This document shows, in pieces, positions 32,332 through 43,590 of a stretch of 64,000 nucleotides of DNA. The position numbers and the translations under genes were made by a program. Below the pieces are notes generated by a model. It was not told where the DNA came from and did no database searches. It saw nothing but the letters and a program-made list of their open reading frames with translations. The stretch lies in the NCBI GenBank assembly GCA_029207755.1, contig JARCOQ010000009.1, positions 35,610,914 through 35,674,913 on the forward strand, written 5' to 3'. Position 1 is the stretch's first letter; the number at the start of each line of letters is the position of its first letter. The stretch comes from Chamaea fasciata (lineage: Eukaryota; Chordata; Aves; Passeriformes; Sylviidae).

Positions 32332-33335
32332 TTCTCTTCCTCTAGCTTATCTCCTATTTTCTTGAATCCCTCAATCTCTTTTTCGGAAGGTTGTGGGGGA
32401 TATTCTGGGATCTCTTCTTCTTTTACTTTGGGTATACTTACTGTAAGTAAAGCAGCTCTTTTTGCCTCCTTATCAGCCAGGTTGTTTCCTCTGACTTGAA
32501 GTTGCATACTTACCTGGTGTCTTTTGACCCAGACGATTGAGATTGCTTCTGGTTCTCTGATTGCCTCTAGAATTTGTCTTATTATTTCTTCATGAATCAG
32601 TCTTCACCCTCGAGTATTGATCAAACCTCTTTCTTCCTAAATTTTTCCGAAAGTATGGGCTACCCCATATGAATACTTTGAATTAGTGTAAACCGTGCCT
32701 ACTTTTTCTTTTAATCTTTTGAGTGCTCTGAGCAAAGCATATAATTTGCATGCTTGAGCAGACCAATTAGAATTTAGAGGTCCCAATTCCACCACTCCTC
32801 CAGATCTGCCATCTATTATGGCATATCCTGATTTTCGTTTTCCTTCAATCACCTTAGATGATCCATCTATGAACCATTTTTTTCTTTCTTCTAATTCTTT
32901 TTTTCCCAGATCTGGCTATACTTTGGTTTGTAGCTCTACCATTTCAATGCAGTTGTGTGAGTTACCTTCCAGTGCTTTCCCAAACAAAAACTGGGCTGGA
33001 TTCTGAGCAGCTGTTGTTTTCAGCTCCAAGCCATGGGAGTGCACCAGCATGGCTTCATATTTCAGGAGCCTGGCATCTGTAAGCCACTTGTTTGTTTTCT
33101 GTTGCAGCATGTTCCTCACATTATGTGGTGTGTAAACAATCAGGGGAGCCCCAAAAGTTACCTTCTTGACTTCTTCCACAAGCAAGGCTACAGCCACAAT
33201 AGCTTGCAAACATGTGGGCCACCCCTTGCTTACTGGATCTAGAAGCTTAGAAACATATCCTACTGACTTCTTGGTCCCAGCCCAGTCCTGGGTTAGGACG
33301 CCATGGGCAGTGTGATTACTGACATCTACAAACAA
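32205..33335 (-). pseudogene. pol: ERV1-H connection, RNase H and integrase N terminus
   Basis: Three broken frames in order: 32916-33335 (connection region), 32637-32852 (RNase H, with GxSGGVVELGPL and YTNSKYSYGVAH) and 32205-32507 (GNNLADKEAK, then HQQTH of the integrase zinc domain). The last runs straight into a G-run, read on - from about 32250 down to 32219, that disrupts the zinc domain. At least one in-frame TGA lies between the second and third parts (near 32600). Confidence 0.7.
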
Positions 33336-33667
33336 TTGGAACTGTTTTGTTTGGTTTTTTTTTTTTTTTTTTTTTTTTTACATCGGGCAGACTTAACACC
33401 GGGGCAGTGGTTAAAGCCTCCTTTAATTTTTCAAATTTCACTTAATCCTGCTCAGTCCATTTTATTCTATCAGTGTTTAGTCTTTTATATAGAAACTTCA
33501 CTTTTTCACTGAATCCTTCAATTCATTGTCTACAGTAGCCTAGAAGTCCTAGTAACTGCCTAGTTTCCCTTTTGGTGCGTGGAGAGGGCAAAGCAATGAT
33601 TTCAACTACTCTCTCAGGATCTAATTTTTTTTTTTTTTTTGATATCCAGTGTCCCAGGTACTTTACC

Positions 33668-34614
33668 TCAGATTTCGTGAAGTTTTGCCTTTAACACTTT
33701 CAATCCCTTTTCTCTTAGAAAGTTCAGCAATGAGATAGTACATTCTCTTACCTCAACTTCTGTGGGGTCAACCACCAGTAAGTTATCAACACACTGTAAC
33801 AATTTTGTTCCTCCCACAGGCTGAAATTGACTTAGTAACTGTTCCAGAGCCTGACCAAAGAGGAGTTTACAAATCCCTAAGGTAAATAAATCTAAGTTGC
33901 TGTTTTCTATTTGTTTTAGGGTTCTGCCATTGAAAGGCAAAATAGTCTCGACTATTCTCAGCCAGAGGACAGGACTAAAAAGCATCTTTTAAATCTATGA
34001 CACTATACCACACATTCTCAGGGGAGACCTTATTTAAAAGGATATAGGAGGTGGCCACCACGGGAAACCTTGTTTTTGTTCTCTCATTCACTGCCTGGAG
34101 GTCCCTGGTAATTCCCATCTGTCTTCTTAACTGCTAGGATGGGTGTATTGTGCTTTGACATACAAGGCTCCAAGGTTCCCTTGTTAATTAGGCCATTTAC
34201 TACTTGTTTTAACTCCCTCCTCCCCTCCAAAGGTATAGGGTACTGTTTAACCTTATGGGTTCTTCAGGTCTGTTTATTTCAATGGAAATTGGTTCAATAT
34301 CCAACCTCCCTTTGAGAATTTTTATCAAACCTTTTTATCAATCTGCTCCTCGTCCTGTGCAGTAAGCTTAAATAAGCTCAGCACCAACTGTGAGTCCCTC
34401 AGAGTCAAATTAATTCCCAGAGCAATGATCATATCTCTTCCCAACAAATTGTAGTCAGCTTTCTCTTTACCAGAAGCAAATCTCCTACACAGATCTTATT
34501 TTCAGATTCAATTTCTACATTTTTTATTAGGGGCACCTTAAACGGATCTCCTTTAGCACCTATTACTAACATTTTTTCTTGGCTTTTATTACAACCTGAG
34601 GGCAATTTCTGCAC
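33668..34614 (-). pseudogene. pol: ERV1-H protease and reverse transcriptase remnants
   Basis: The frame 33668-33985 carries the end of the reverse transcriptase palm. The catalytic YVDD box reads CVDN (33782-33793), so one of the two essential aspartates is lost, and LLQ precedes it as in gammaretroviruses. A 61-codon frame at 34429-34614 fits the protease region but shows no intact active site. Sequence between them is broken by many stops. Confidence 0.65.
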
Positions 34615-34759
34615 AGTGCTTCAATCTTCTCCTGTGTCTACTAAAAATGTTATTATCTTTTCCTGGGGATCTACCTTTAATTTTACCAAGGGCTCATTTG
34701 ATGTCTTGGTCCCCAAAATGAAAAGCCCCTGACACCCCTAATCTTCTTGAAAAACCTTT

Positions 34760-36400
34760 TCATCTTTTATCCTTTTTCTGCAATCCTTCTTCAGGTGCCC
34801 CTTCTTTTTTGCAGAAAAAACATTCAGGAGGCTTCTTTTTTGATCCAGAATCCTTATCTGGAGGATTCGTGTGTTTTCTCTGCATTGTTCTTACCTTATC
34901 TCGGTAACGTTCTTGTTTTTGCACCTCCTTCACAGCTGCTACCAGTACCTTAGCTCGTACCTTTTGACTTTCCTCATCCCTCCTCATGTATATCTTTTGG
35001 GCTTCCCTTAATAATTCCTGCAAAGTTTTCTCCTGCCAATTATCCATTTTCTCCAATTTCCTCCTTATGTCTTCCCAAGATTTTGCAACGAATTGTGTTT
35101 TTAACAACACTTCCCCGACAGGGGAATTGGGATCTGTTCCGGAATAGACCTGTAAACTTTTCCGGAGTCAGTCTAACCAATCCGACAGGGATTCTTCCTT
35201 TCTCTGACATTCTCCAATCACTTTGCTGATGTTCTGGCCCCTTGGTAATGCTTCCCGTATGCCCTGAATCATGATATTCCTGAGATCTACCATATTTCGC
35301 CTACCTTCCTCGGTCTGAGAACTCCATTCTGGACTTAGGCTGGGCCATTTCAGGTTTCCGGGAGTACCCTGGGGGTTGCGGCGATCCCAGTCTCAGATCC
35401 CTGCTTGTCAGATCATGTCACTTTCTTCGGGGTTAAACAGTGATCTTAAAATGGACATAAGGTCCTCAAAAGTACAAATGCTACCTCCCAGAAAATCATC
35501 TAATCTTTCAGCCACCCCAAACAGATCATCCAACAGTCTGCCCATTTCCTTCTTGAAAGCCCTTACATCTCCGGTATTAATTGGGACATTTACGAATCCA
35601 GTAGTTCCAGGGGCTGTGGGCACTTCCCTTAAAGGAAAGAGATGATGCTTTTCTTCCTCACTCTCACTCCCCTCCTCGCTTGCTTCACCTTTCGTTGGGT
35701 TCTGCTTGCTGGGGGAGGATCCACCGGGGCCGGTTTCTGGGCTCCCGTGGGTTGTGTGGCTGGTGGGGGAGGGAAAAGCGGCTGAGGAGTAATCAGAGAT
35801 TGTGCCAAGGGAGGTGAGACCTCTGATGGTTGCGAGGTAAACAAAAGAGGGCGGGGGGGTGGGGTGGGGGTGGGTAGGCTTGTGGGAATTGTAGTCCCAG
35901 AGCCTGTGTCTGCGGTGCCTCTGGACTTTGAGGAGGCAGCGCCGGGATTTTTTTTTTTTGGCAGGGCCACCAGGGTCGTGGGAAGAGGCATCCGATCGGA
36001 GGACCCATCAAGAGGTAGGGGTAGAAGTGGGGGAGGCAGCTGGGCTATGATTTCAGAGTCCTGAGGTAGGAGAGACGCAGGGGTTTGGTCCGATTCTGCG
36101 ACCGGAACCCTTGGTGAGGGACCTTGCGCTGGTACGGGCTAAATCAAAGATCCCAGAGGTGCGTAGGGGGAGCTGGTTTACTTACCCTTTCAGTGAGCTG
36201 AACTGAGGGGTTTTTCCACCAGCGACGGTCCTCCACTTTGTGTCCTGGGCTCTTACCAAGCCCGTAGCCAAAGTTTTACCAATTTCCCGAACTCAAAGGA
36301 ACGTAACCTTCCCTTTTAGCTTTACCATGATCGGTCCCCTGGACTCCCCTTGAATCCAGGTTTTATGAGCAAATGAGTCTTCCCGATTCGCTTCCCTGTT
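34760..36400 (-). pseudogene. gag: ERV1-H gag remnants (proline-rich, capsid, nucleocapsid)
   Basis: Reading leftwards: a Pro-rich frame (35629-35991), a capsid N-terminal piece (35408-35623) with VPINTGDVRAFKKEM, then the capsid C terminus and nucleocapsid (34760-35110). The capsid end is highly charged and helical (KLEKMDNWQEKTLQELL). The zinc knuckle begins CFFC, but a single-base shift puts its His and last Cys in another frame. Order and composition match gammaretroviral Gag. Confidence 0.72.
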
Positions 36401-36780
36401 TGCTGAGCAAGTCCCTCGCGGGAGATTGGAAATGCAGCGCGCAGGTCCACACTTGGTTCGTGACAAAGTCACGTCTCACTCACTCACCCAATCACACCCA
36501 CTCAACCCGCAATACTTACAGCTATTTTCTTGCATGGAGTCGTCGTGCACGGAGAATTTTACGAGTGAAAGTTTTAGCCGCAGCTCCGAAGGACCTTCCC
36601 TGGTCCTTCCCGAGTTCCCTGATATTTCTGGATCCAGAACCTCCTTTTATCGTGGCATTCAGCCTAAATTTGTTTGTGATACAAATAGGTACCACAGGGT
36701 TTCCCGTTTTGCGGGGGCCGCCGAAAAAAATCGGCAGAGGCGCCTTCCCACACAAAGGTGTTCAGTAGCACCGATATTGT

Positions 36781-36798
36781 ATCCGAGTCACGGCACCA
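36781..36798 (-). other. tRNA-His primer binding site of ERV1-H
   Basis: On the + strand it reads ATCCGAGTCACGGCACCA, exactly the 3' end of tRNA-His including CCA. It therefore acts as primer site for - strand transcripts, three bases from the 5' LTR. It is not a tRNA gene: the rest of a tRNA is absent. Confidence 0.92.
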
Positions 36799-36801
36799 AT
36801 G

Positions 36802-37428
36802 TGTTATAAATGATCAGAGTCAATTTCCAAAATCAAAGATTTATTTAACAAATTGGAAAAGCAATTTCGGGAAACGCCACGATAAATCAGGACAACATCG
36901 ATCAAATGTTGGGTGAACAATCCAGGAGCAGCAAAGGGTGCTTCTCCGGAGTACTGCCCAGAAATTCGGGGTCTCAGGGTAGGTGTTTTGGACCATTTTT
37001 CTACCCTGAGGCGAAAACAAGACGGTAACAAAGAACCTGAAGGACATGACATCATGTACATAACATAATCATTGAACTGTCTGGTGTCCGCAAGGGATAT
37101 CTGAAAGAGTTTCCTGAGAAATTGAAAAGACGTCTGAATGAAAAGTCTCTGAATTTTCTGTCAGAAGGTTTCTGCCACCCTCCGGCCCAGATTGGTATCG
37201 GATTTCCTGATGAACTGTGAAGATGTGGTCAGCCCATGCTTAATGGGCCGTTTCCCAGTTATCTCTCTGGCAGATGTCGAGGTAACACCTTTGGACTGTG
37301 AAAAGACTGTGGTATGCAAAGAGATGCCCTGGAACTGTTTCCAGGAATTCAGAGGTTTTTACATTCCACTGCAAAATTCTAATACACACAATTTTAATCC
37401 ACCAATTTAATACTATGTATCTATTACA
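36802..37428 (-). repeat. 5' LTR of ERV1-H
   Basis: The LTR is 627 bp with the same termini as 28988-29623 and about 87 percent identity, with small indels. The next base to the right starts the segmental duplication copy. Confidence 0.9.
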
Positions 37429-37432
37429 CAGG

Positions 37433-38596
37433 CACTTTTAGTTTTTATTCTGACCGTGACTCCTGGAAAGGTTTGTGCAATCTCCTCTCAGGCCCTGAGG
37501 TTCCAGGGCTCAGCACCAAATGCACCACGGGGCTCATTAGGATCAAACAAGTCCTGACAAACCATGGCTGTGCCTTGATTTCCCTCTGGTCTGGTGCAGT
37601 TCATTAAGTCTTTTTTCCTAGAGTTATGGAGAAATATTTCAAAGAGCTTCAAATAAACCAACATTCCTATTTCCAAGGGTGTATTTGTTTTGTATAGAGA
37701 AGAAGAGATTGCGGCATTAAGTGGCTGAAATTAACCCATGGACTCTCCGAAGCAGGTCTGGCCTGGTTAGAGAAGCTGTGCCTTGCGGTCTGACCCAGTG
37801 TGGACAACCTTCTTCCACATTCCCCAATCGCATCCTGTCTCTCCTCACTCACCCGGGACCTGCATTGCTCAGACAACTGGCTGCACTCAGCCAAAGAGGG
37901 GTTTTCTTCACTTTTTAGCAATCAAAAACTCCTAAATTTCAGGCAATCTCCTCAAATGGGTGCGCTAAACCCAAAATGCCACAAAGGAGGTTCCCCTTTC
38001 CCGAGGCAGAGCCATGCAAGGAATGTTTTAGACACACAGGAAGTTCTACAGTAGAAACAAATCCAGAGTTGGCTGAAGGCAGAATTAGAACAACTGCTGA
38101 AGGACAGACAACTTTGAACTCCTTGCACCTCCAGGCTCTGGCTGGGTTGTTGGGAGCTGTGTGAGTGAGCCCAGAGTGAGGGGAAGGGAAATGCAGAGAG
38201 CCCTGGAAGTGCTTCTGTGCACACAGGCTGTGGGGAAGGACACTGCAGGCCTGGCCTGGGCCAGGAGTGAGGCTGGATCATCATTCCAAGCTGCCCAGGG
38301 CCATGGCAAGGGGCTGTGGCCATGGACACTGGCCTGAGCCCAGTGCCTGGGCCCCTTGCTCAGGGCTGGTGTCCATGGCCAAAGCCAGAATGGATCCCTT
38401 GCTGGGGGCTGTGCCATGACCACCTGCCCTGTGCCGCGCTGGCTGCTCAGGCACCGCGGAACCAGCAGCAAATGCCGCTGCCAGGGCCAAAGGCAGCTCA
38501 GCCAGACAGAAAGGGGCAGTGCTGGGCACTGTTTCCATGGCAGCCCTCACTGGGACACCACACCTGGCTCACCTGTCCTGGCAATTGCCATGGAAA
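37433..38596. repeat. Segmental duplication, copy 1 (uninterrupted)
   Basis: It matches 44596-44696 plus 50898-51964, very closely from about 37930 onward and less closely before. It contains the intact site AAATGCACCACGGGGCTCAT (near 37517-37536) where copy 2 has ERVL-2. The homology ends at CAATTGCCATGGAAA in both. No gene is recognised inside; short frames on both strands are shared with copy 2 but carry no known motif. Confidence 0.88.
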
Positions 38597-39530
38597 CCCG
38601 GCTCATTGGGAATGCAATGGCGGACAAAGGTTTGAGTAGGGTCTGTCCCAATAGGACAAAGGGTGGTGGTTTTAAACTAAAGGAAGGGAGGTTATGATAA
38701 GGAGAGATAAGGAAGAAATTTTGATGATGAGGTTGATATCTACCAGGACAGGTTCCCAGAGAGGTGGTCAATGCCCCATCCCTGGAAACATTCCAGTCCA
38801 GCTGGGACAGGGCTCTGAACAACCTGATTTGGTGAAAGATGTCCCTGCTCATGGCGGGAGTTTGGATGAGATGAGCACTGCAGAGCTCTTCCCATCTCTG
38901 ATAAATGTCCTGGAATTAATTCGTGTTTATCATGATATGCTGTATAAAACCATATTTTTAGGTTAGGTTTAAGGATTGAAACATTCCTGAATGACTGCCT
39001 TTGCCAGGAATCTGAGAGTCACCCACTCTCGAGACAAAGGAGGGTAGCACCAATGGGAGATGGGTCTGTCTGAGATAAGCACAGCCATCAGCGATCCTTG
39101 GCCCAGTGATCAACACCTGATATCAATCTCATCTACCTCGTCAAGGATGTACCTCTGAACACCAGACTCCCATAAGCCCAAAGGCCTGTTCCTCCCCAGA
39201 AAAAACTATTCACCACACCAGTGACCAGAAAAGGAACCCAGCGAATATGCATCAAGAACCAGAGGAACAAAGACGGATGAAGTAATAGATTTTGCAAACT
39301 AGAAAAGCTGTATAAAAGTAGATCCTGCACAAACCGAAATTGTGAACCAGGGGGGATTCTCTGCCACAGGGGCCAGATCTGTGGTTCACCCAGTGCCGAT
39401 CCCAGGATCGGAACTGTGTTTTGCTTGTGGATTTATCAAGGGTTTTTTTTCTCCATTTTTAATAAATCCTTTTATTTTATGAAATTGGCTGATCATTTAT
39501 GACACATCTAAACCATTCTAGGATTGCATG
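38597..39530 (+). repeat. CR1 LINE 3' end, split by a solo LTR
   Basis: 38600-38890 has the CR1 3' UTR signature: CCCAGAGAGGTGGTCAATGC, CCCATCCCTGGAAACATTCC and a GGATGAGATGAGC end. The CR1 tail resumes after the LTR at 39505 with CATCTAAACCATTCTAGG, so the LTR inserted into an existing CR1 copy. Confidence 0.85.
38897..39504 (+). mobile_element. Solo LTR inserted in CR1, TSD CATC
   Basis: About 608 bp ending GATCATTTATGACA. CATC precedes it (38893-38896) and follows it (39505-39508); the match extends to CATCT. Its first bases read TCTGATAAATG, probably a mutated TG start. Its end resembles the ERV1-H LTR end read on the opposite strand (CATTTATAACA), so it is probably a related class I LTR. 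A TATA box (CTGTATAAAAG) is near 39309 and AATAAA near 39461. Confidence 0.82.
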
Positions 39531-40854
39531 GGGAGAAGGGGGTGCTCACTGGACTCCATCCACTCCCTTGACTCCTCCTTGTCTCTGCTGGAGCCCACAT
39601 CCAGCAGCCAAAGCCAGCCCCTTCTCTGGCCTTTCTCCCCCTGCCCCAGAGGCTGCCAGAGTCAGGGGGGCACAGGTGACCTTTGGGCTTTGCAGGGCTC
39701 AGGCACAGCGGCTGTGCCAGAGTCAGGGCTGAGGTGTCACTCTGCGGGCTGGGGCAGAGCCCAGGCAGAAATGAGCCCTGAAGCAGCGGCTGTGCAGTGG
39801 TGGCCAGCAGGCCGGGCTGCCAAGGGAGGCTTCTGGCCATGGCCTGGAAGCAGCTGCTGCTGCCAAAGTGCTTTTGGTGCCTCAGGCTCTCCCTGGCAGA
39901 GCTCCCAGCACGGCACTCTGCACTTGTGCCTGAGCCCTTCATTGTGTTGGGTTGGCCTGGGGCTTTTCCTGCTGTGGGATCTGCCCTGGTCATGGCACAG
40001 GAAAGGGAGTTCCTCATGGAGCAGGAAACTCTGCCTGAAACGGGCTCAAAAAACTCCAGCAAGGCCCTGTTTATTTCTAAATTGCTTCCTAGAGCACTAT
40101 ATTCTAATAATTGTTTAGCTCCTATTCTGTGGAGTAAATAACACTTTTATTAAATTTACTCTATGGTGTAAATGTATCTTTCTGTCTAATCCTGATCAGA
40201 ATCAATCATAGCTGTATTTATAGACATATATCTGGGATTGCATCCTTCATCTTGTGGGACAAATTGCATTTTGGTTCAATTCCACCTGTCCCATCTTCTA
40301 TGCATAAACCTTTGACAAATTCAGGACCTTGGATTTGATCCAGCTGCTCCCAGTCTCGTCTCTTAGATGGAATTTTAGAAGTTTAGGCATCCTGGAGGGG
40401 TTTGAGGATCCATGGCCACTTGTAGGTCCATGGGGGCCACCCATGGGTCAGGGAGGCCACTCACAGGTTGGAGGGGGCTGTCCCCTGGGTCAGTGGGACT
40501 GGCAACAGGGACAGGGGGCTGGCTGGGGGGGCTGCCTGTGGGGACTGCCAGAGACACACCCCAACTAGACTGCTTGTTTATAACTTCATTAAGCACGGGA
40601 CATGACAGGAGTGAACTGGCAGCTGTTGAATCTCTTAGTGTAGCTGCATTCTACAGCTGAACTCTGACCATGTCCCAGAGAGACGCAGTCAGGGCTGAGT
40701 CAGCATCAGCCCTAGGAAAATTCTTCTGCACCCAGCATAGCAAATCTCTTCACCCATGCTTGGGTGCAGAACTAGGATGGGATCTTATCAATGCTTCTAA
40801 GCTTTCCTAAATGTCTCTCTGTTTCCATGACACCCTGTTTCCCATGTTCCCCTG
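39531..40854. other. Unassigned GC-rich DNA
   Basis: The DNA is GC-rich at 39531-40070, AT-rich at 40080-40330 and GC-rich with short direct repeats (CCATGGG, GGGGCCAC, GGGGGCTG) at 40400-40560. Overlapping frames of up to 196 codons occur on both strands at 39500-40140, as expected in GC-rich DNA with few stops. None has a recognisable domain. Confidence 0.45.
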
Positions 40855-41207
40855 AAGCTCACCTGAATTCCTCGTGTCAGGTCTATCAGCTGAGCTGATC
40901 CTGCCCAGTCCAGACCCTTGTACACAGTGGATGGAGATGAAGTCCCTATGGTACACTGGAAAGATGTTTTAGGAAAGATTCTTTGGATTAGTCCCACCAC
41001 AGGCAAAGACAAACCCCTCTGTGGGATATGCTCAAGGACCTGGTTATACCTGGTGGGTAATGCAGAAATATGGGGAAACACGTGGTGTACCACAAGGAGA
41101 CCTAATTTTAAATGAGAACTTTGTATAAGGTTTCATTGTGTAAGCACAGTTAAAGGAGGGAATTGATTTGGGTATGACAGAGATGATACAGAATATGAGG
41201 TGGGTAA
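40855..41207 (+). pseudogene. pol: Truncated third ERV-L copy: integrase C terminus
   Basis: It is homologous to 6695-7077 of ERVL-1. VDGDEVPMVHW and LGKILWISPTTGKDKP parallel the ERVL-1 integrase C terminus. A frameshift after KPL breaks the frame, and no (TG)n is present. All sequence 5' of this point is missing. It is more diverged than ERVL-2, so it is an older insertion. Confidence 0.85.
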
Positions 41208-41774
41208 TGTCTTAGGTTACAGTGTAAGATGGGACCAAAGGTATGTATTCTATCACCATCTATGTCAGCTGTTAAGATAAGTGAGGCAGCATTCTTCATC
41301 CCCTCTATGACTCATCCCTGATAACAGTCAATGGCTGATATCTCTGCTAAATGGCCCATCAAGGCCTGACTGCATGACTCATAAAATACATCATCCCATT
41401 GTGAGATGCTCCACCCAGTGGGAGGAACAAAGCATTCCCACCTGGATATAATCTGAGGTTTTGAAACACCAGGGGAGCCTTTCTACTGGATTGCTAGAAG
41501 ACTAGAGCTCCAAAACCAGCACTGGACTTCCAGCTGAAGACCAGACCCTTCTACAAGATCACCGCTTCAACAGAACCACATCAATCATTTAAACAGGACT
41601 GCAGCCACCATTTAATCACACTGCTACCACCACCCTGACCAACAGGCTGTCAGGTTGTATCCTGATTCTGTCAGGTAAAGCCAGTTTTCTGCTTTTTTTT
41701 TTTTTTTTTAACTTTCCTATTAAACTATAATGCTGACTTGGGTTCTCTCACTGGTTGGCTTTCAAACTAGTACA
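41208..41774 (+). repeat. 3' LTR of the truncated ERV-L copy
   Basis: The LTR is 567 bp, TGTCTTAGG...CTAGTACA, the same family as ERVL-1 with extra bases near the start. It keeps CCACCCAGTGGGAGG, a TATA box (GGATATAATC, about 41444-41453) and a TATTAAAC poly(A) region. It ends 92 bases before the zinc-finger exon on the same strand. Confidence 0.87.
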
Positions 41775-41866
41775 GAAATCCAGATGGCTGGTGACTTCTA
41801 GAGATGCACTTGGGCAGAGGGACCTTAAGATTCAATGTGCTCATCCCTTGTTTTTCCCCTAACCAG

Positions 41867-42803
41867 GATTTCTCATTCCCAAACCTTGACCAGATGAAGG
41901 AGGAGGCTTTGAGGAAGAGGAAGATGCCCCAGGACAGCCAGGCAGGTGAGGAGGAAGTCAGGGCCCCTTTCCCCCTCTCTCCTGCTGCATCTCCCAGCCC
42001 AGCATGGCCCCCGGCTGCAGGACAACCCCGCTGCCGACGCCGTCCTGCCGAGGATGGACTGGGGGGGATCTCCTTCCCCTTCCCTGTGGCACGGAGGCAA
42101 ATCCCATCCTCTCCTTGTCCTTCCTCCCCCAGAGAAGGAGCTGAGGATGGAGACCAGAGAGGACAAATCCCCACGGCAGAACGTCGTGAAAGAGGCCATT
42201 TTCAGCACCTCCACTACACAGGCATACAATGGAGAGGAAAAGCCTCAGAGATCCCACAGGAGGACGGGCTCCAAACCCATCCCAGGGTGCTCTGGGGAGG
42301 AAAGACCCACCTTGTGCCAGGAAGGTGGTCAGAGCTTCAGCCGGGGCTCTGAGCTGGTGGTCCATGAGCAGCTTCATGATGGGGAGAAGCGCCACAAGTG
42401 TTTGGAGTGTGGGATGAGCTTCAGCCAGAGGAAAACCCTGATCCGCCACCAGCGCATCCACGCTGGGGAAAGGCCATACAAGTGTGGGGAATGTGGGAAG
42501 GGCTTCAACCAGAGATTCCAGCTGATCCTCCACCACATGACCCACACCGGGGAGAGGCCCTACGAGTGTTCCCAGTGTGGGAAGGGGTTTCAGACCAGCT
42601 CAAATCTCCTGAGGCACCAGCGGATTCACAGAGAGGAGAGGCCCTTCCGCTGCCCCGACTGCGGGAAGGGCTTCAAGCAAAACTCCCACCTCCTCACCCA
42701 CCGGCGCATCCACACTGGGGAGAGGCCCTACAAGTGTCCCCAGTGTGGGGACAGCTTCACCCAGAGCTCTAACTTGACCCAACACCAACGGAGGCATTAC
42801 TAA
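41867..42803 (+). CDS. C2H2 zinc-finger protein, five fingers, two visible exons
   Basis: Exon A is 41867-41945 (acceptor CCTAACCAG, donor GGTGAGG) and encodes [16 protein letters not shown]. Exon B is 42133-42803 (acceptor CCTCCCCCAG). The 187-bp intron splices in frame. Exon B gives [10 protein letters not shown] and a Gln/Ser-rich spacer, then five complete C2H2 fingers (CxxC-x12-HxxxH), each with a TGERP-type linker, ending TAA 42801-42803. The family is a large avian zinc-finger expansion; members bind DNA in the nucleus, often at repeats. No KRAB or other effector domain is visible, and upstream exons are not found because the ERV-L LTR lies there. An in-frame ATG is at 41892. It may be a working gene, a truncated copy or a recent pseudogene; nothing inactivating is seen in these exons. 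Confidence 0.78.
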
Positions 42804-42917
42804 GGGAAGCTCTGCAAGTGCCCTGACTGTGGGAAGATTTTTCTGCATTGCTCTAACTCCAACCCATATTGGAGCACCAAAATTGGGCAGAACCCTGATG
42901 ACCCACATTCCCAGTGA
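42804..42917 (+). pseudogene. Degenerate sixth finger after the zinc-finger stop
   Basis: After TAA the same frame continues with CKCPDCGKIFLHCSNSNP and reaches TGA near 42915. The Cys pair is present but the His pair is lost. Related avian genes probably extend here, so the TAA may be a shortened end. Confidence 0.5.
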
Positions 42918-43173
42918 TCTGCACTGGGGAGACACTGAGCTGGTGGTCCTTTTGTTTGGTGGTCCCTAACAATCTTTTGATTCATTTTCATCTGTTTAAA
43001 ACACACAAAATTGGAGTAAAATCAACAAATTCATTGAAAGCATCTAAAGCCTCACTGTAAAGTGTTTTGGGGGAATCTGGGATTCAGGGAGATACTTGGG
43101 GAGGATATGGGGGTTGGGGGGCTATTTGTTGTGGTTGTCTCCATTGCTTGGCACTCCTAAAGACAAGAGGGAT

Positions 43174-43590
43174 TGTGTTGTGGTGTGCTTGGTTCTATTG
43201 GTTTGTTCTATTACTTCCCTGGGCTGTTGGTTTACTCCTAGTTTGTACCCACCTACCCAGTTGTCAATCCTTCCCCCACCTGCCCCTTCCTTCCAGACTG
43301 TTCCCGGTCAATCCCCCGACCCTCAAAGCCCCATTGGCTCACGTGACCCATGCTCCTCCCCTTGTTTTCCCTCTTGGTTTGTCAAATGTAAACCCCACCT
43401 TTCACTCCTCCCCTACTCTCTTACCCTTGGCTAAAGATTTGAACCCTCCCCTGAAACCTCCCCTGTTTTAAAAGAGCTGGCACACAGCTGCCCGTCTTCA
43501 GTTCCTGGGCCCTCCACTGGAATAAAACCCTCTGGAACCCAGACTGGAGCTCTCCCTCTCGTCCTTGTCCCCACCGTGTACCTGGTAACA
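43174..43590 (+). repeat. Probable solo LTR
   Basis: It begins TGTGTTGTGG, has a TATA-like TTTTAAAAGAGC near 43463 and AATAAA near 43522, and ends CCTGGTAACA. The layout is LTR-like. I could not find matching target duplications, so the ends are uncertain. Confidence 0.45.

Larger units (their letters stand above)
28984..37432 (-). mobile_element. ERV1-H: gammaretrovirus-like provirus, tRNA-His primer, degraded
   Basis: LTRs lie at 28988-29623 (3') and 36802-37428 (5') for - strand transcription, TG...CA, about 87 percent identical by eye, so this is older than the ERV-L copies or has a complex history. Reading leftwards: 5' LTR, tRNA-His primer site, gag, pol, env remnant, polypurine tract, 3' LTR. 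The flanks TAGG (28984-28987) and CAGG (37429-37432) are a possible 4-bp TSD with one transition, as expected for class I ERVs. All genes are broken by stops and frameshifts. Two homopolymer runs (C-rich at about 32219-32250, T-run at about 33357-33380) lie in pol. Confidence 0.9.

Noticed and set aside
36781..36798. A tRNA-His gene
   Set aside because: Only the 3' 18 bases are present and they sit beside an LTR; this is a primer binding site.
39508..40141. Frames of 184 (-) and 196 (+) codons
   Set aside because: They overlap on opposite strands in GC-rich DNA with no recognisable motif or splice context.
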